From the NCBI RefSeq assembly GCF_000705555.1, contig NZ_JMQN01000036.1, positions 124,001 to 188,000 of the forward strand: a stretch of DNA of 64,000 bases. The letters run 5' to 3'. Numbering within the stretch: position 1 is the first letter of the stretch; each line of letters starts with the position of its first letter. Shown piece after piece: positions 37,803 through 48,101 of this stretch. The DNA comes from Marinobacterium lacunae. GTDB taxonomy: Bacteria > Pseudomonadota > Gammaproteobacteria > Pseudomonadales > Balneatricaceae. The notes under the pieces were generated by a model. It was given only the letters and a program-made list of their open reading frames with translations, did no database searches and was not told the DNA's origin. Both the position numbers and the translations under genes were made by a program.

Positions 37803-39887
37803 TTAAACATGAGCATAGTCGGCGCCCTGACCGAGCCAGCGGCTGATCAGCGCCTGTGTCAGCGAAGGGCTGTGTTCGATATCGGCCGCGGCCCGCTTGA
37901 CCCGCGGCAGCAGGTCGGCATCACGCTGCAGGTCGGCGATGCGAAACTGCATCATGCCGGTCTGGCGCGTCCCGAGCACCTCGCCGGGCCCCCGCAACTC
38001 AAGATCCTTCTCGGCAATACGAAATCCGTCCGTGCTCTCGCGCATCACTGCCAGACGCTCCCGCCCCTGCTGTGAAAGCGGCGCATGATACATCAGCACA
38101 CAGAAACTCTCGACAGAGCCGCGGCCCACACGACCACGCAACTGGTGTAACTGTGCCAACCCCAGACGTTCGGGATTTTCGATAATCATCAAGCTGGCAT
38201 TGGGCACATCAACGCCGACTTCAATGACGGTGGTCGCCACCAGCAGGTCCAGTTCGGCAGACTTGAACGCGGCCATAATCTGCGCTTTCTCGGCCGCTTT
38301 TAGCCGCCCATGCACCAAGCCAATACGCAACTCCGGCAGCGCCTCTCGCAACGACTCGGCGGTGACCTCAGCCGCCTGACACTGCAACGCCTCGGACTCT
38401 TCGATCAGCGTGCAGACCCAGTAGGCCTGACGCCCCTCACCACAGGCTTTGCGCACGCGGTCAACCACCTGATCCCTGCGCGAGTCTGCGATCACCACGG
38501 TATTAACCGGTGTCCGCCCCGGCGGTAATTCATCGATGATCGAGCAGTCGAGATCGGCATAAGCACTCATGGTGAGCGTACGCGGAATGGGGGTGGCCGT
38601 CATGATCAGCTGGTGTGGCGTCTGTTCTCCGTTGCGCCCCTTCTCGCGCAGGCTCAGGCGCTGATGCACGCCAAACCGGTGCTGCTCGTCGATCACCACC
38701 ACCGCCAGATTGGAAAATCTCACCTCGTCCTGAAACAGCGCGTGGGTCCCCACCACCAGCTGGGCCTCGCCATTTGCGATGCGCTCCAACTCGCGGCTAC
38801 GCTGCTTACCCTTGACCTTTCCCGCCAGCCAGGCAACCGAGATACCCAGCGGCTCAAGCCACTGACTAAAGTTGTTGAAGTGCTGCTCAGCGAGAATCTC
38901 GGTCGGTGCCATAACGGCGGCCTGAGCACCATTTTCCAGCGCCTGGAGCGCCGCCAACGCGGCGACAACGGTTTTACCGGAGCCCACATCGCCCTGCACC
39001 AGCCTTAACATTGGGTGCGGCATGTTTAAGTCTCGCGCCACTTCACGCGCCACTCTCAACTGGGCGCCGGTCAGCTCGAAGGGCAGCTGGGCGATAAACG
39101 GTACGCTCAGGCTACCAGTCGCCTTGAGGGCGGGAGCGCCCTGTTCACGCACGCTGTGGCGGATCTGTAATAGGGATAGATGGTGCGCCAGCAGCTCTTC
39201 AAACGCCAGGCGTCGCTGTGCTGGGTGGGTGCCAGCGAGCAATCCGTCGAGATCCGCATCGACAGGCGGCTGATGCAGGTAACGGATTGACCGTGCCAGT
39301 TCCGGCAATTTCCATTGGCTGCGCAATGTATCGGGTATCAGGTCTTCGACGATGCCCCGATCCAGCCACTCCAGCGCCTGAGCGGCCAGCGACCGTATCC
39401 GCCCCTGCGTGAGCCCCTCCGTTAATGGATAAACGGGCGTCAGCCGCTCCTCGACATCCACAGACCCGGTCGCTTTCAGCACCTTATATTCGGGATGCAC
39501 GATCTCCAGCCCCGACGGGCCGGGCCTTACTTCGCCGAAGCAGCGCACACGCGCACCGCTTGCCAGGTTGTTTTTCTGGGCCGCCGAAAAGTGAAAAAAT
39601 CTCAGACTCAGGGTGCCCGTGCCGTCCTGCAACCGGCACAAAAGCGCGCGGCGACGCCCCTGCACGATATCGCTGGCGGCAATCTGCCCTTCGATTACCC
39701 CTTCATCGCCGGGCCTGAGCGAGCCTATCGGCAGGATCCGGGTTCGATCCTGATAGCGTAGCGGCAGGTGGAGCAGCAGATCCTGAATGCTCTCGATCCC
39801 CAAACGCTGTAACTTCAGCGCCAGCGCGGTCCCGACCCCTTTGATGTCGGTGACAGGAATCGGTGCGCATCCCCCGCTCAGCATCAA
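37803..39887 (-). CDS. recG: ATP-dependent DNA helicase RecG
   Basis: This 694-aa SF2 helicase remodels stalled forks and Holliday junctions. It has an N-terminal wedge/OB domain (LGIESIQDLLLHLPLRYQDRT, GRRRALLCRLQDGTGTLSLRFFHF), Walker A QGDVGSGKTVVA, DEQH box VVIDEQHRFGVHQR, TATPIPRTL, VCTLIEESE, LVHGRLKAAEKAQIM, TTVIEVGVDVPNA and QLRGRVGRG, ending in the TRG-region residues (RIADLQRD). Its ATG overlaps the oxyR stop (ATGA). Confidence 0.97.
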   Translation of the reverse strand: MMLSGGCAPIPVTDIKGVGTALALKLQRLGIESIQDLLLHLPLRYQDRTRILPIGSLRPGDEGVIEGQIAASDIVQGRRRALLCRLQDGTGTLSLRFFHFSAAQKNNLASGARVRCFGEVRPGPSGLEIVHPEYKVLKATGSVDVEERLTPVYPLTEGLTQGRIRSLAAQALEWLDRGIVEDLIPDTLRSQWKLPELARSIRYLHQPPVDADLDGLLAGTHPAQRRLAFEELLAHHLSLLQIRHSVREQGAPALKATGSLSVPFIAQLPFELTGAQLRVAREVARDLNMPHPMLRLVQGDVGSGKTVVAALAALQALENGAQAAVMAPTEILAEQHFNNFSQWLEPLGISVAWLAGKVKGKQRSRELERIANGEAQLVVGTHALFQDEVRFSNLAVVVIDEQHRFGVHQRLSLREKGRNGEQTPHQLIMTATPIPRTLTMSAYADLDCSIIDELPPGRTPVNTVVIADSRRDQVVDRVRKACGEGRQAYWVCTLIEESEALQCQAAEVTAESLREALPELRIGLVHGRLKAAEKAQIMAAFKSAELDLLVATTVIEVGVDVPNASLMIIENPERLGLAQLHQLRGRVGRGSVESFCVLMYHAPLSQQGRERLAVMRESTDGFRIAEKDLELRGPGEVLGTRQTGMMQFRIADLQRDADLLPRVKRAAADIEHSPSLTQALISRWLGQGADYAHV

Positions 39888-40801
39888 GCGATATCCAGCA
39901 CCGGTGGTAACTGACGACAGGCCGTAATCGCCTGCATCAAGGCCTCAATAGCCTGCGGGCGCGGGAAGCTGGCACGCCAGGCCAGCGCCACGGTACGGGT
40001 CGGCTGAGGCGCCTTGAACGGCCGCGTTGCGACCAGATCACGCGAGGGGTGCCCCTCGATAGCAGAAACCGGCAATACGCTGGTCCCCAGGCCCGATGCA
40101 ACCATCATGCGTATCGTTTCGAGCGAACTGCCCTCGGTAATGGTGTGCTGGTCGTGAAATGACTGGTTTATTGTCGGGCAGGCTTCGAGCACCTGATCGC
40201 GGAAACAGTGTCCCTCGCCGAGCAGTAGCATACGTTCTTCGTTCATCTTGCTGGCGTCGATTTCACTCTCCTTCGTCAGCGGATGCTCCTTGGGCAGCAC
40301 CATCATGAACGGCTCATCGTACAGCGCACGGGTCAGCACATCCGGTTCGTGGAACGGCAGCGCAATAATGATGGCATCGAGCTCACCATTACGGATCTTG
40401 CCGCGTAGCACTTCGGTGAAGTTCTCTTCGATGTAAAGCGGCATCTGCGGTGCCAGCGCCTGCATCTGCGGTATCAGCCGGGGAAACAGATAGGGTCCGA
40501 TGGTGTAGATAGCTCCAACACGCAAAGGCGAGGCCAGCTGGTCCTTGCCCTCCTTTGCCATTTCCCGTATCGCCTCGGCCTGCTCAAGCACCATCTGGGC
40601 CTGTCGCACCACCTTTTCACCTACAGGTGTAACCCTGACCGCGTTTTTGCTGCGCTCAAACAGTGCAACCCCCAGCTCCTCCTCAAGCTTTTTCACAGCT
40701 ATCGATAATGTCGGCTGGCTTACATAGCAGCGCTCGGCCGCGTGACCAAAGTGTTGCTCCTGAGCCAATGTGACGATGTAACGAAGCTCTGTCAGCGTCA
40801 T
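39884..40801 (-). CDS. oxyR: Hydrogen-peroxide sensor OxyR
   Basis: This 305-aa LysR-family regulator has an HTH at 1-60 (MTLTELRYIVTLAQEQHFGHAAERCYVSQPTLSIAVKKLEEELG). The peroxide-sensing cysteines fall exactly at 199 and 208 (GEGHCFRDQVLEAC), as in E. coli OxyR, where they form the activating disulfide. The ATG at 40801 is backed by AGAGGA and gives the standard length. It is divergent, by 48 bp, from an SDR gene it could control, and shares an operon with recG. Confidence 0.96.
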   Translation of the reverse strand: MTLTELRYIVTLAQEQHFGHAAERCYVSQPTLSIAVKKLEEELGVALFERSKNAVRVTPVGEKVVRQAQMVLEQAEAIREMAKEGKDQLASPLRVGAIYTIGPYLFPRLIPQMQALAPQMPLYIEENFTEVLRGKIRNGELDAIIIALPFHEPDVLTRALYDEPFMMVLPKEHPLTKESEIDASKMNEERMLLLGEGHCFRDQVLEACPTINQSFHDQHTITEGSSLETIRMMVASGLGTSVLPVSAIEGHPSRDLVATRPFKAPQPTRTVALAWRASFPRPQAIEALMQAITACRQLPPVLDIA

Positions 40802-40849
40802 GCAGATTCCTCTGTTAAGATACGTCCGAGTAAATGCGTGGAGATCAAA

Positions 40850-41683
40850 ATGCATACGACCCGGGTACTGATTGCAGGCTGCGGGGATGTCGGCACCGCT
40901 CTGGGCCTCAGGCTCAGCGCAGAGGGCGCCGAGGTCCATGGTTTGCGCCGTACTATAAACCAGCTCCCCAAGCCCATCCAGCCAATTGCAGCTGACCTTG
41001 CGGCCAGCGGTCCGTTGCCCGCGTTACCGGCCTGCGACTATCTGGTCTACTGCGCGGCGGCCAAAAGCCGCGACCTCGATATCTATCGCGCCGTTTACGT
41101 CGATGGCCTGCGCCGGACCCTGGCGGCACTGCCGGTTCCGCCCAAACGGCTATTCCTGACCAGCTCCACGGGCGTTTACGGGCAACACGACCATGAATGG
41201 GTAGATGAGTTCAGCCCCACCGAGCCCGACAGCCCGACCGGCCAGATCCTGCTGGAAAGCGAAACCGAAGCTCGCAACGCGGGTTGCCCTGCCACCGTCG
41301 TGCGCTTTTCCGGCATATACGGCCCCGACCGAAACCACCTGATCAGCCAGGTGCGTTCAGGCATTCAGGCACCGGAGACACCCATACACTATAGCAATCG
41401 AATCCATCGGGATGATTGTGCGGGAATATTGACGCATCTAATCCGGCAAGACCTGCTCGGTGAGCAACTGTCACCACTGTATCTGGCCAGTGACGACGCA
41501 CCCACGCCTATCCATGACGTGATGGCATGGCTGGCCGAGCAAACCGAAAGCCCGGTAACACAATGGCGTGAGGTACGTCGCGGCGGCAGCAAACGCTGCC
41601 GCAATCAGCGGATAAAGGCCAGCGGCTACCAGTTTATCCACAGCGATTATCGCAGTGGCTACGCAGCCCAGCTGGAGCGTTGA
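40850..41683 (+). CDS. SDR-type NAD(P)-binding epimerase/dehydratase-like protein
   Basis: This is a 277-aa extended-SDR-like protein resembling YeeZ: a Rossmann GCGDVGTALGLRLSAEGAEVHGLRR at the N-terminus, LVYCAAAKS, FLTSSTGVYGQHDHEWVDE (catalytic-type Ser/Tyr region, with SSTGVYG in place of a full YxxxK) and VVRFSGIYGPDRNHL. YxxxK is not obvious, so catalysis is doubtful. The C-terminus (YQFIHSDYRSGY) is typical of the family. The ATG at 40850 has GGAGA upstream. It is divergent from oxyR. The substrate is unknown. Confidence 0.85.
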   Translation: MHTTRVLIAGCGDVGTALGLRLSAEGAEVHGLRRTINQLPKPIQPIAADLAASGPLPALPACDYLVYCAAAKSRDLDIYRAVYVDGLRRTLAALPVPPKRLFLTSSTGVYGQHDHEWVDEFSPTEPDSPTGQILLESETEARNAGCPATVVRFSGIYGPDRNHLISQVRSGIQAPETPIHYSNRIHRDDCAGILTHLIRQDLLGEQLSPLYLASDDAPTPIHDVMAWLAEQTESPVTQWREVRRGGSKRCRNQRIKASGYQFIHSDYRSGYAAQLER

Positions 41684-41709
41684 AGGCCGCCGTACAGGAC
41701 GGCGGCCTT
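41683..41709. terminator. Bidirectional terminator between the SDR gene and ppk
   Basis: An 11-bp perfect stem (41683-41693 with 41699-41709, GGCCGCCGT type) with a 5-nt loop starts at the stop codon of the SDR gene and lies just before the convergent ppk end. T tracts are short, so strength is uncertain. Confidence 0.6.
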
Positions 41710-41716
41710 ACAGGAG

Positions 41717-43909
41717 CTAGCTGTTGGCCAGTTCGTTAAGCAGTGTCTGCTGAGCACTGAACAACTCTTCTCCCTCGGCGGGAATATTCTGGGTGTAGCT
41801 GCCATCGGAGTGCAGCTCCCAGCTCTGGCAGTTGTCGCGCAGATAGTAGTCCAGCTCGCTACGGATGCGCGCGGCGTGCTTGCCGTACAGCTCGAAGCCG
41901 GTTTCGACACGGTTGAGCATGTTGCGCTCCATCCAATCGGCGCTTGAGCAGATTACGGTCGGTTTACCGGCATTGGCAAACCAGTAAACACGGGTGTGTT
42001 CGAGGAAGCGGCCAATGATGGAGCGCACCCGGATGTTATCGGAGATCCCCTCCAGCCCCGGGCGCAACCGACACATGCCGCGGATGATCAGGTCAACCTT
42101 AACGCCAACCTGGGAGGCCTCGTACAGCGTACGAATCAGCTTGGGCTCGGTCAGGCCGTTGACCTTGATGATAATGTGCCCCTCATTGCCGGCCTTGACG
42201 TTTCGGATCTCGTTATGGATGAGCTCGATCATCTTGGCATGCAGGGTAAAGGGCGCATTGTAGAGCTTCTGCAGCTTCTGGATTTTGCCCATGCCGGTCA
42301 GCTGCTGGAAGATCTTGTGTACATCCTCGCCCACCTGCTCATCGGCGGTCATATAGCTGTAGTCGGTATAGAGTCGAGCGGTGCCCGAGTGATAGTTGCC
42401 GGTACCCAGATGGCAGTATCGGGTCAGGTTATTACCCTCCCGGCGCACCACCAGCATCATCTTGGCGTGGGTCTTGTAGCCAACCACGCCATAAACGACA
42501 AGACAGCCCGCCTCCTGCAGGCGGCTGGCAAGCTGCAGGTTACTCTCCTCGTCAAAGCGTGCGCGCAGCTCAATGACGACCGTGACCTCCTTGCCCGCTC
42601 TGGCCGCCTCAACCAGCGCGTTGACGATATCGGACTTCACACCGGTGCGGTACAGAGTCTGCTTGATCGCGATGACGTCTGGATCCTTGGCCGCCTGGCG
42701 CAGCAGATCAATGACAGGCGTAAACGACTGGAAGGGGTGCAGCAGCAGCTGGTCACCCCGCTTCAGCGCGGAGAATACATCGTCGGTGCTCTTGAGCTTG
42801 TTGGGCAGTCCCGGTGTGAACGGATCCCAGCGCAACTCCTTGCGCTCGACCAGATCACGCACCGCCATCAGACGGGTCAGGTTAACCGGGCCGTCGACGC
42901 GATAGACATGGGCCGTCGGCAACTTGAACTCCTCCTGCAGGAACGCGATCAGATGTTCGGGCGTGCGGTTATCCACCTCAAGACGCACTGCATCGCCGAA
43001 CTTGCGGGAGTGCAATTCGCCGCGCAGTGTGCGGGCCAGATCCTCGATCTCCTCGAAATCGAACGACAGGTCGGCGTTGCGGGTGATGCGGAACTGGAAA
43101 CAGCCATCCACTGTCATGCCCGGGAACAGGGTGTCGGCAAATTCATGGATGATCGACGACAGGAAGATCAGATTATCGCCGCCATCGCACAGCTCGTCCG
43201 GCAACCGGATCAGGCGTGGCAGAGAACGCGGTGCCGGTATGATCGCCATACCGGTTTCGCGGCCAAAGGCATCTTTGCCGTCGAGCTCAACGATAAAGTT
43301 CAGGCTCTTGTTAACCAGTCGCGGGAAGGGGTGCGACGGATCCAACCCGATCGGACTGATCACCGGCACCACCTTCTCGTTGAAATACTCCTCAACCCAG
43401 GCTCGCTGCTCGGGCGTCCAGGTGCCACGGCGATGGAAGTGGATCCCTTCGCGCTCCAGTGCCGGCAGCATGATCTCGTTGAGAATACGGTATTGGCGGT
43501 CAACATTGATCTCGCAGATCTCGCGAATCTTCTCCAATACCTTCTGCGGATGCATGGCATCGGGGCCGACAGCCTCGCGACCGTACTTGAGCTGACGCAT
43601 CTGCTCAGCTACGCGGATTTCAAAAAATTCGTCCAGATTGCTCGAGAAGATCAGCAGGAACATCAGCCGCTCAAGCAGCGGCTGCTTCTCGTCCAGCGCC
43701 TGCTCAAGCACGCGGACATTGAACTGGAGGTGGCTCAGTTCGCGGTTGATATACAGCTCCGACGCCTTGAGATCCACCGGAGGTGCCTCGATAGGATCGA
43801 TCGTCGGCAAGCTCTCTCGGCTGTCGCGCAGCGCAACGGTCGCATCACAGACCTGTTCCAGCTCAGCGTTCTCGATCATCTCTTCAACTCCAGTTTCCAG
43901 CTCCATCAT
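41717..43909 (-). CDS. ppk: Polyphosphate kinase Ppk1
   Basis: This 730-aa enzyme makes polyphosphate from ATP. The N domain has YINRELSHLQFNVRVLEQALD, then a head domain, and the two PLD-like C domains. These contain the catalytic histidine regions GYKTHAKMMLVVRREGNN and RYCHLGTGNYHSGTARLYTDYS; the second-domain block IIRGMCRLRPGLEGISDNIRVRSIIGRFLEHTRVYWF is strongly conserved. E. coli Ppk is 688 aa; the extra length is an N-terminal acidic extension of about 45 residues. It lies 18 bp after hemB. Confidence 0.97.
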   Translation of the reverse strand: MMELETGVEEMIENAELEQVCDATVALRDSRESLPTIDPIEAPPVDLKASELYINRELSHLQFNVRVLEQALDEKQPLLERLMFLLIFSSNLDEFFEIRVAEQMRQLKYGREAVGPDAMHPQKVLEKIREICEINVDRQYRILNEIMLPALEREGIHFHRRGTWTPEQRAWVEEYFNEKVVPVISPIGLDPSHPFPRLVNKSLNFIVELDGKDAFGRETGMAIIPAPRSLPRLIRLPDELCDGGDNLIFLSSIIHEFADTLFPGMTVDGCFQFRITRNADLSFDFEEIEDLARTLRGELHSRKFGDAVRLEVDNRTPEHLIAFLQEEFKLPTAHVYRVDGPVNLTRLMAVRDLVERKELRWDPFTPGLPNKLKSTDDVFSALKRGDQLLLHPFQSFTPVIDLLRQAAKDPDVIAIKQTLYRTGVKSDIVNALVEAARAGKEVTVVIELRARFDEESNLQLASRLQEAGCLVVYGVVGYKTHAKMMLVVRREGNNLTRYCHLGTGNYHSGTARLYTDYSYMTADEQVGEDVHKIFQQLTGMGKIQKLQKLYNAPFTLHAKMIELIHNEIRNVKAGNEGHIIIKVNGLTEPKLIRTLYEASQVGVKVDLIIRGMCRLRPGLEGISDNIRVRSIIGRFLEHTRVYWFANAGKPTVICSSADWMERNMLNRVETGFELYGKHAARIRSELDYYLRDNCQSWELHSDGSYTQNIPAEGEELFSAQQTLLNELANS

Positions 43910-43927
43910 TTCCCTGCCAATAATAGA

Positions 43928-45151
<1,224 letters not shown>

Positions 45152-45297
45152 CTATATCCATTTTTGCAGGTGCGGTCATAATGGGTTTCAGGATCTCCTG
45201 TTCAGGGACTGAATGCCCGGATGGCGCGTAAAACGGCATCGCAGGACAGCAGGACGCACGCAGGATGCATCAAGGTGCATGGACAAAGGACGCCAAT

Positions 45298-45329
45298 AAA
45301 GGGGTGTATGACGGAACATGCACCCCTTT
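45298..45329. other. 12-bp stem-loop
   Basis: AAAGGGGTG-T-AT pairs with AT-G-CACCCCTTT (one G-U at the T/G position), loop GACGGAAC. No full T tract follows on either strand; it could be a weak terminator for the glycosyltransferase gene on minus, 131 bp after its stop, or part of a small RNA. Confidence 0.55.
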
Positions 45330-45336
45330 GTCTTAT

Positions 45337-45360
45337 AAAGAGCCTTGTAAAGAGCCTTGT
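45337..45360 (+). repeat. Two tandem copies of AAAGAGCCTTGT
   Basis: Two perfect adjacent 12-bp units (45337-45348, 45349-45360), followed by ACAGACC. They lie directly beside the 45298-45329 hairpin. Confidence 0.8.
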
Positions 45361-45460
45361 ACAGACCCACCCTACACTCCCCTCTCCGTCCAATACACGC
45401 ACAGCCTCGCACCACACAGCCGTGTAGTGGCCAGTCGTCACGTGTCAGTTCAGATAAATT

Positions 45461-46507
45461 TCAGGAAGTAGAGCTTTGAAGCTCGGGCAGACGGTCGGCC
45501 CATACGCGCTGAGACAGCGACGCTATAGGCTCTTGACGGCCATCAAGTAACCAATCGACCAGTGCCGATGCGGTATCGGGCCAAAGCAGCGGATCGGGAT
45601 TGGTTTCATCCAGCCACCGGGTGATGGCAGCCGGCTCAAGACGCTTCATGACACGGGCTCGGCCCAGATCAGCCAGCGCCCGGGCATTCGCCTCCTGTTC
45701 GATTTGATTGGCCAGTGGTTTGATCAGCAGCTTTTTCCCGGCCTGCATAGCCTCACTGCACAAACCGAAACCGGCATTACACATGACACCATCACAGCTC
45801 GCCAGATCACGTTGAAAGCCTTCACGTGAGAAGGGCTTGATCACCAAATTGCGCGCTTCCTGCTGTGCCTCTACCGCTGCGTAGATCAGGAACCGATACT
45901 CAGGGAAACCCTGCAACAGATAGCAAATATCATCTAGACGCTCGAACGGGAGATACACCAGCACCTCTTTCGCGCGCGTGGACACGGTAAAACTGGGGGG
46001 CTCGATCAATGGCGGCAGTATTGGCGCATCGAAATGGTGCCAGTGCACACCGATCGCCTGGTCCACCGGCGCAAACAGTTTCAAGGCCGGTTTCAACCAG
46101 GGTGCCGTCTTGGTACCGGGAACCCGATAACAAAACGCGTACTGATGGGCGATCCCGAGACTTGGCACCCGCTGACGACGCGCCGCCCAGGCAGTAACCG
46201 GTTCGAAGTCAGTCAGGACAAGATCGTAACCGCGGACATCCAGAGACTTAATGTCCCGCCATAACTGAAGCAGGCTATTACCGAACAGCGTTTTCGCCAG
46301 CTGCACCTTGCCCGCATCGGTGAAGAAGGTAAGGCCCCGCCGCGTGCGATAGTCGCCAAAGGGCTCCATGTTGAAATAGCGATCAGGCGTCCGGCCGCTA
46401 AAGAGGTAGTCCACCTCGACACCCGCTTTTGCAAGCACTGTGGACATCACCCTGGCACGGGTTATGTGGCCGTTCCCTGTCCCCTGAACGCCGTAGAGTA
46501 TCCGCAC
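45461..46507 (-). CDS. MJ1255/VC2487-type glycosyltransferase-like protein
   Basis: This 348-aa protein has a GT-B-like fold. The start RILYGVQGTGNGHITRARVMSTVLAKAGVEVDYLFSG is the hallmark of the MJ1255/VC2487 group, resembling MurG and UDP-glycosyltransferases. The C-terminal half has DGVMCNAGFGLCSEAMQAGKKLLIKPLANQIEQEANA, the nucleotide-sugar-binding consensus. The acceptor is unknown. The GTG at 46507 is chosen because this Val starts the conserved motif; a longer frame overlaps the PAP2 gene. It lies 1 bp after the PAP2 stop, so the two are probably co-translated and work on the same lipid-linked product. Confidence 0.85.
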   Translation of the reverse strand: MRILYGVQGTGNGHITRARVMSTVLAKAGVEVDYLFSGRTPDRYFNMEPFGDYRTRRGLTFFTDAGKVQLAKTLFGNSLLQLWRDIKSLDVRGYDLVLTDFEPVTAWAARRQRVPSLGIAHQYAFCYRVPGTKTAPWLKPALKLFAPVDQAIGVHWHHFDAPILPPLIEPPSFTVSTRAKEVLVYLPFERLDDICYLLQGFPEYRFLIYAAVEAQQEARNLVIKPFSREGFQRDLASCDGVMCNAGFGLCSEAMQAGKKLLIKPLANQIEQEANARALADLGRARVMKRLEPAAITRWLDETNPDPLLWPDTASALVDWLLDGRQEPIASLSQRVWADRLPELQSSTS

Positions 46508-46508
46508 C

Positions 46509-47048
46509 TCAGAACATCTCCCACAGGTGAAGCGAGAATACCCCGCAACAGATACCCAACAGGGCGCCAGCGGCGATATCCGTAGGATAGTGCACACCCA
46601 GCAGAATTCTGGACAGGCCAATCAGCGCCGCCACCACAAAGGCACCCAGTGCCAGCGAGGGGTAGAAGCTCGCCAGCACGGTTGCGAACAGGAAGGCTGC
46701 AGCAGCGTGGCCGGATGGAAAACTGAACTTGTCGGACGGCTCGATCACGGCCCTGAATCCATCGAGACGATGGCAGGGGCGGTCCCGGCGTATGGTGTTT
46801 TTCAGTAACAGATAGAGTGGTAGCTCCAGAGCGAACGCGAGTAACCCGACCTCCAGAAAGGTCAGCCCCAGTTCCTCCTCCCAGAGCGCAAGCCCCAATC
46901 CCAGCAGCAGATACAGCACACCGTCGCCAAGCCGGGAGACAAACCGACTGACAGGGGCCATGCCGAGATCCCGATGTAGATCGTTACACCAGTAAAAAAT
47001 TCGGGTATCCACGGCGGTCAGCTTCTGCAGTCTGTTCATAGCGGTCAT
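46509..47048 (-). CDS. PAP2-family membrane phosphatase
   Basis: This 179-aa protein has several TM helices and the three PAP2 motifs: KNTIRRDRPCH (KxxxxxxRP), FSFPSGHAAAA (PSGH) and SRILLGVHYPTD (SRxxxxxHxxxD). Such enzymes remove phosphate from lipid phosphates, for example undecaprenyl pyrophosphate or phosphatidate; its class cannot be told apart here. The first ATG (47048) lies inside a 14-bp perfect stem; a second in-frame ATG at 47039 is outside it, and neither has a good ribosome site. It is followed by the glycosyltransferase gene. Confidence 0.9.
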   Translation of the reverse strand: MTAMNRLQKLTAVDTRIFYWCNDLHRDLGMAPVSRFVSRLGDGVLYLLLGLGLALWEEELGLTFLEVGLLAFALELPLYLLLKNTIRRDRPCHRLDGFRAVIEPSDKFSFPSGHAAAAFLFATVLASFYPSLALGAFVVAALIGLSRILLGVHYPTDIAAGALLGICCGVFSLHLWEMF

Positions 47049-47092
47049 CCGGTTCTGTGCAGCCTGAGGGCATTATTTACAGAACCGGATGA
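47045..47092 (-). repeat. 14-bp perfect inverted repeat over the PAP2 start codon
   Basis: 47045-47058 and 47079-47092 are exact reverse complements (core TCATCCGGTTCTGT), separated by 20 bp. In the minus-strand transcript the 3' arm contains the first AUG of the PAP2 gene, and no T tract follows, so it does not look like a terminator. Confidence 0.85.
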
Positions 47093-47143
47093 CAACCCGA
47101 TGACTGAGGATTGACGCTTTGGTGACGGTAGCCGCTGGGCCGC

Positions 47144-48061
47144 TTAATCCAGAGTGCGCTGAAACCAGTCACAGACCAGCACGGTCAGCTGCTCGGGATT
47201 ATCCCAAGGGATCATATGCCCCTCGCCCGGTACCCGTATCCACTCGAACGGGTGAACCAGTGCCTCAAGCACGCGGCGCGTATACTCCACCGAGAGCACT
47301 TCGTCGTGCTCACCCTGAATGATACCGGCCTTGAAATCGTACTGCTGGGACGCCACACCCGCGCGGTGGGTGAAAAGGCTTGAGAGTGTGCTCAATGGAT
47401 AGTCAAACACAACACGGTGGTCATCGTTGATCGCCTCCCCTGCCGGATTACCAGCCAGCAGGGTGTCAAAGTCGATAAACGAGCGTAGCGGTAAACGTAG
47501 CGACGGAAACAGCTGTGCCGAGCCCCAGGTCCAAAACCAACCCGCCTGATGCAACATGTCTGGCGGTACCTCAGTCAACAGCAGCGTGCCGCACAACACC
47601 GAGCCGATTCGCGCATCGCACTCGGCCAGCGCAACAGCCAGCATCGCGCCGATGGAGTATCCGTAGACACCGACCTTGCCGTTGGAGCGCGGTAAAAGTG
47701 CCGACACCACCCGCTCCAGATCACAGACCGTCTGGTCGACGGTATATTCGCCGCGCCGCCCATCGGAATAGCCGTGCCCCCTGGGGTCGACACCGACGAC
47801 GTTAAAGCCTCGCGCGCTGACGGAAGCCAGCAGCTCAGCATAGAGCTCCGAATAGGTGCCAATACCCGGCAGAAACAGGATTAGCGGCGAGGCATCGCTG
47901 TGGTGGTAATACTCACAGTGCACACCCTCTGGCCCGATGCGAAACGCTTCCCGGGCTGACAGAAAGCGCTCGATTCCAAGTTTTTCGCGCAGCTCACGGC
48001 GCACTGGATCATCCGGTGCATCAAATACCGGGGGTGCCAGATGTTCGGCAGGACGGTTCAT
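47144..48061 (-). CDS. Alpha/beta-hydrolase (serine lysophospholipase-like)
   Basis: This 305-aa protein has a classic alpha/beta fold: LILFLPGIGTYSELYAELLASVSARGFNVVGVDPRGHGYSDGRRGEY, a nucleophile elbow GYSIGAM (Ser), an acid after the barrel (IIQGEHDEVLSVEYT) and His in RVPGEGHMIPWDNP. The C-terminal HMIPWDNPE pattern resembles monoglyceride-lipase/lysophospholipase members. No TM helix or signal peptide, so it is cytoplasmic. The ATG at 48061 has GGGAG upstream. It lies 95 bp before PAP2 on the same strand. Confidence 0.85.
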   Translation of the reverse strand: MNRPAEHLAPPVFDAPDDPVRRELREKLGIERFLSAREAFRIGPEGVHCEYYHHSDASPLILFLPGIGTYSELYAELLASVSARGFNVVGVDPRGHGYSDGRRGEYTVDQTVCDLERVVSALLPRSNGKVGVYGYSIGAMLAVALAECDARIGSVLCGTLLLTEVPPDMLHQAGWFWTWGSAQLFPSLRLPLRSFIDFDTLLAGNPAGEAINDDHRVVFDYPLSTLSSLFTHRAGVASQQYDFKAGIIQGEHDEVLSVEYTRRVLEALVHPFEWIRVPGEGHMIPWDNPEQLTVLVCDWFQRTLD

Positions 48062-48101
48062 CTTCGCTCCCGTTTCACGATGGGGGATGGCATATCAGGC
48101 G

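Noticed and set aside
45188-45471. Several 60-80 codon frames in the hemB upstream gap
   Set aside because: They overlap each other on both strands, have no ribosome sites and are rich in odd Cys/Thr repeats caused by the tandem repeat.
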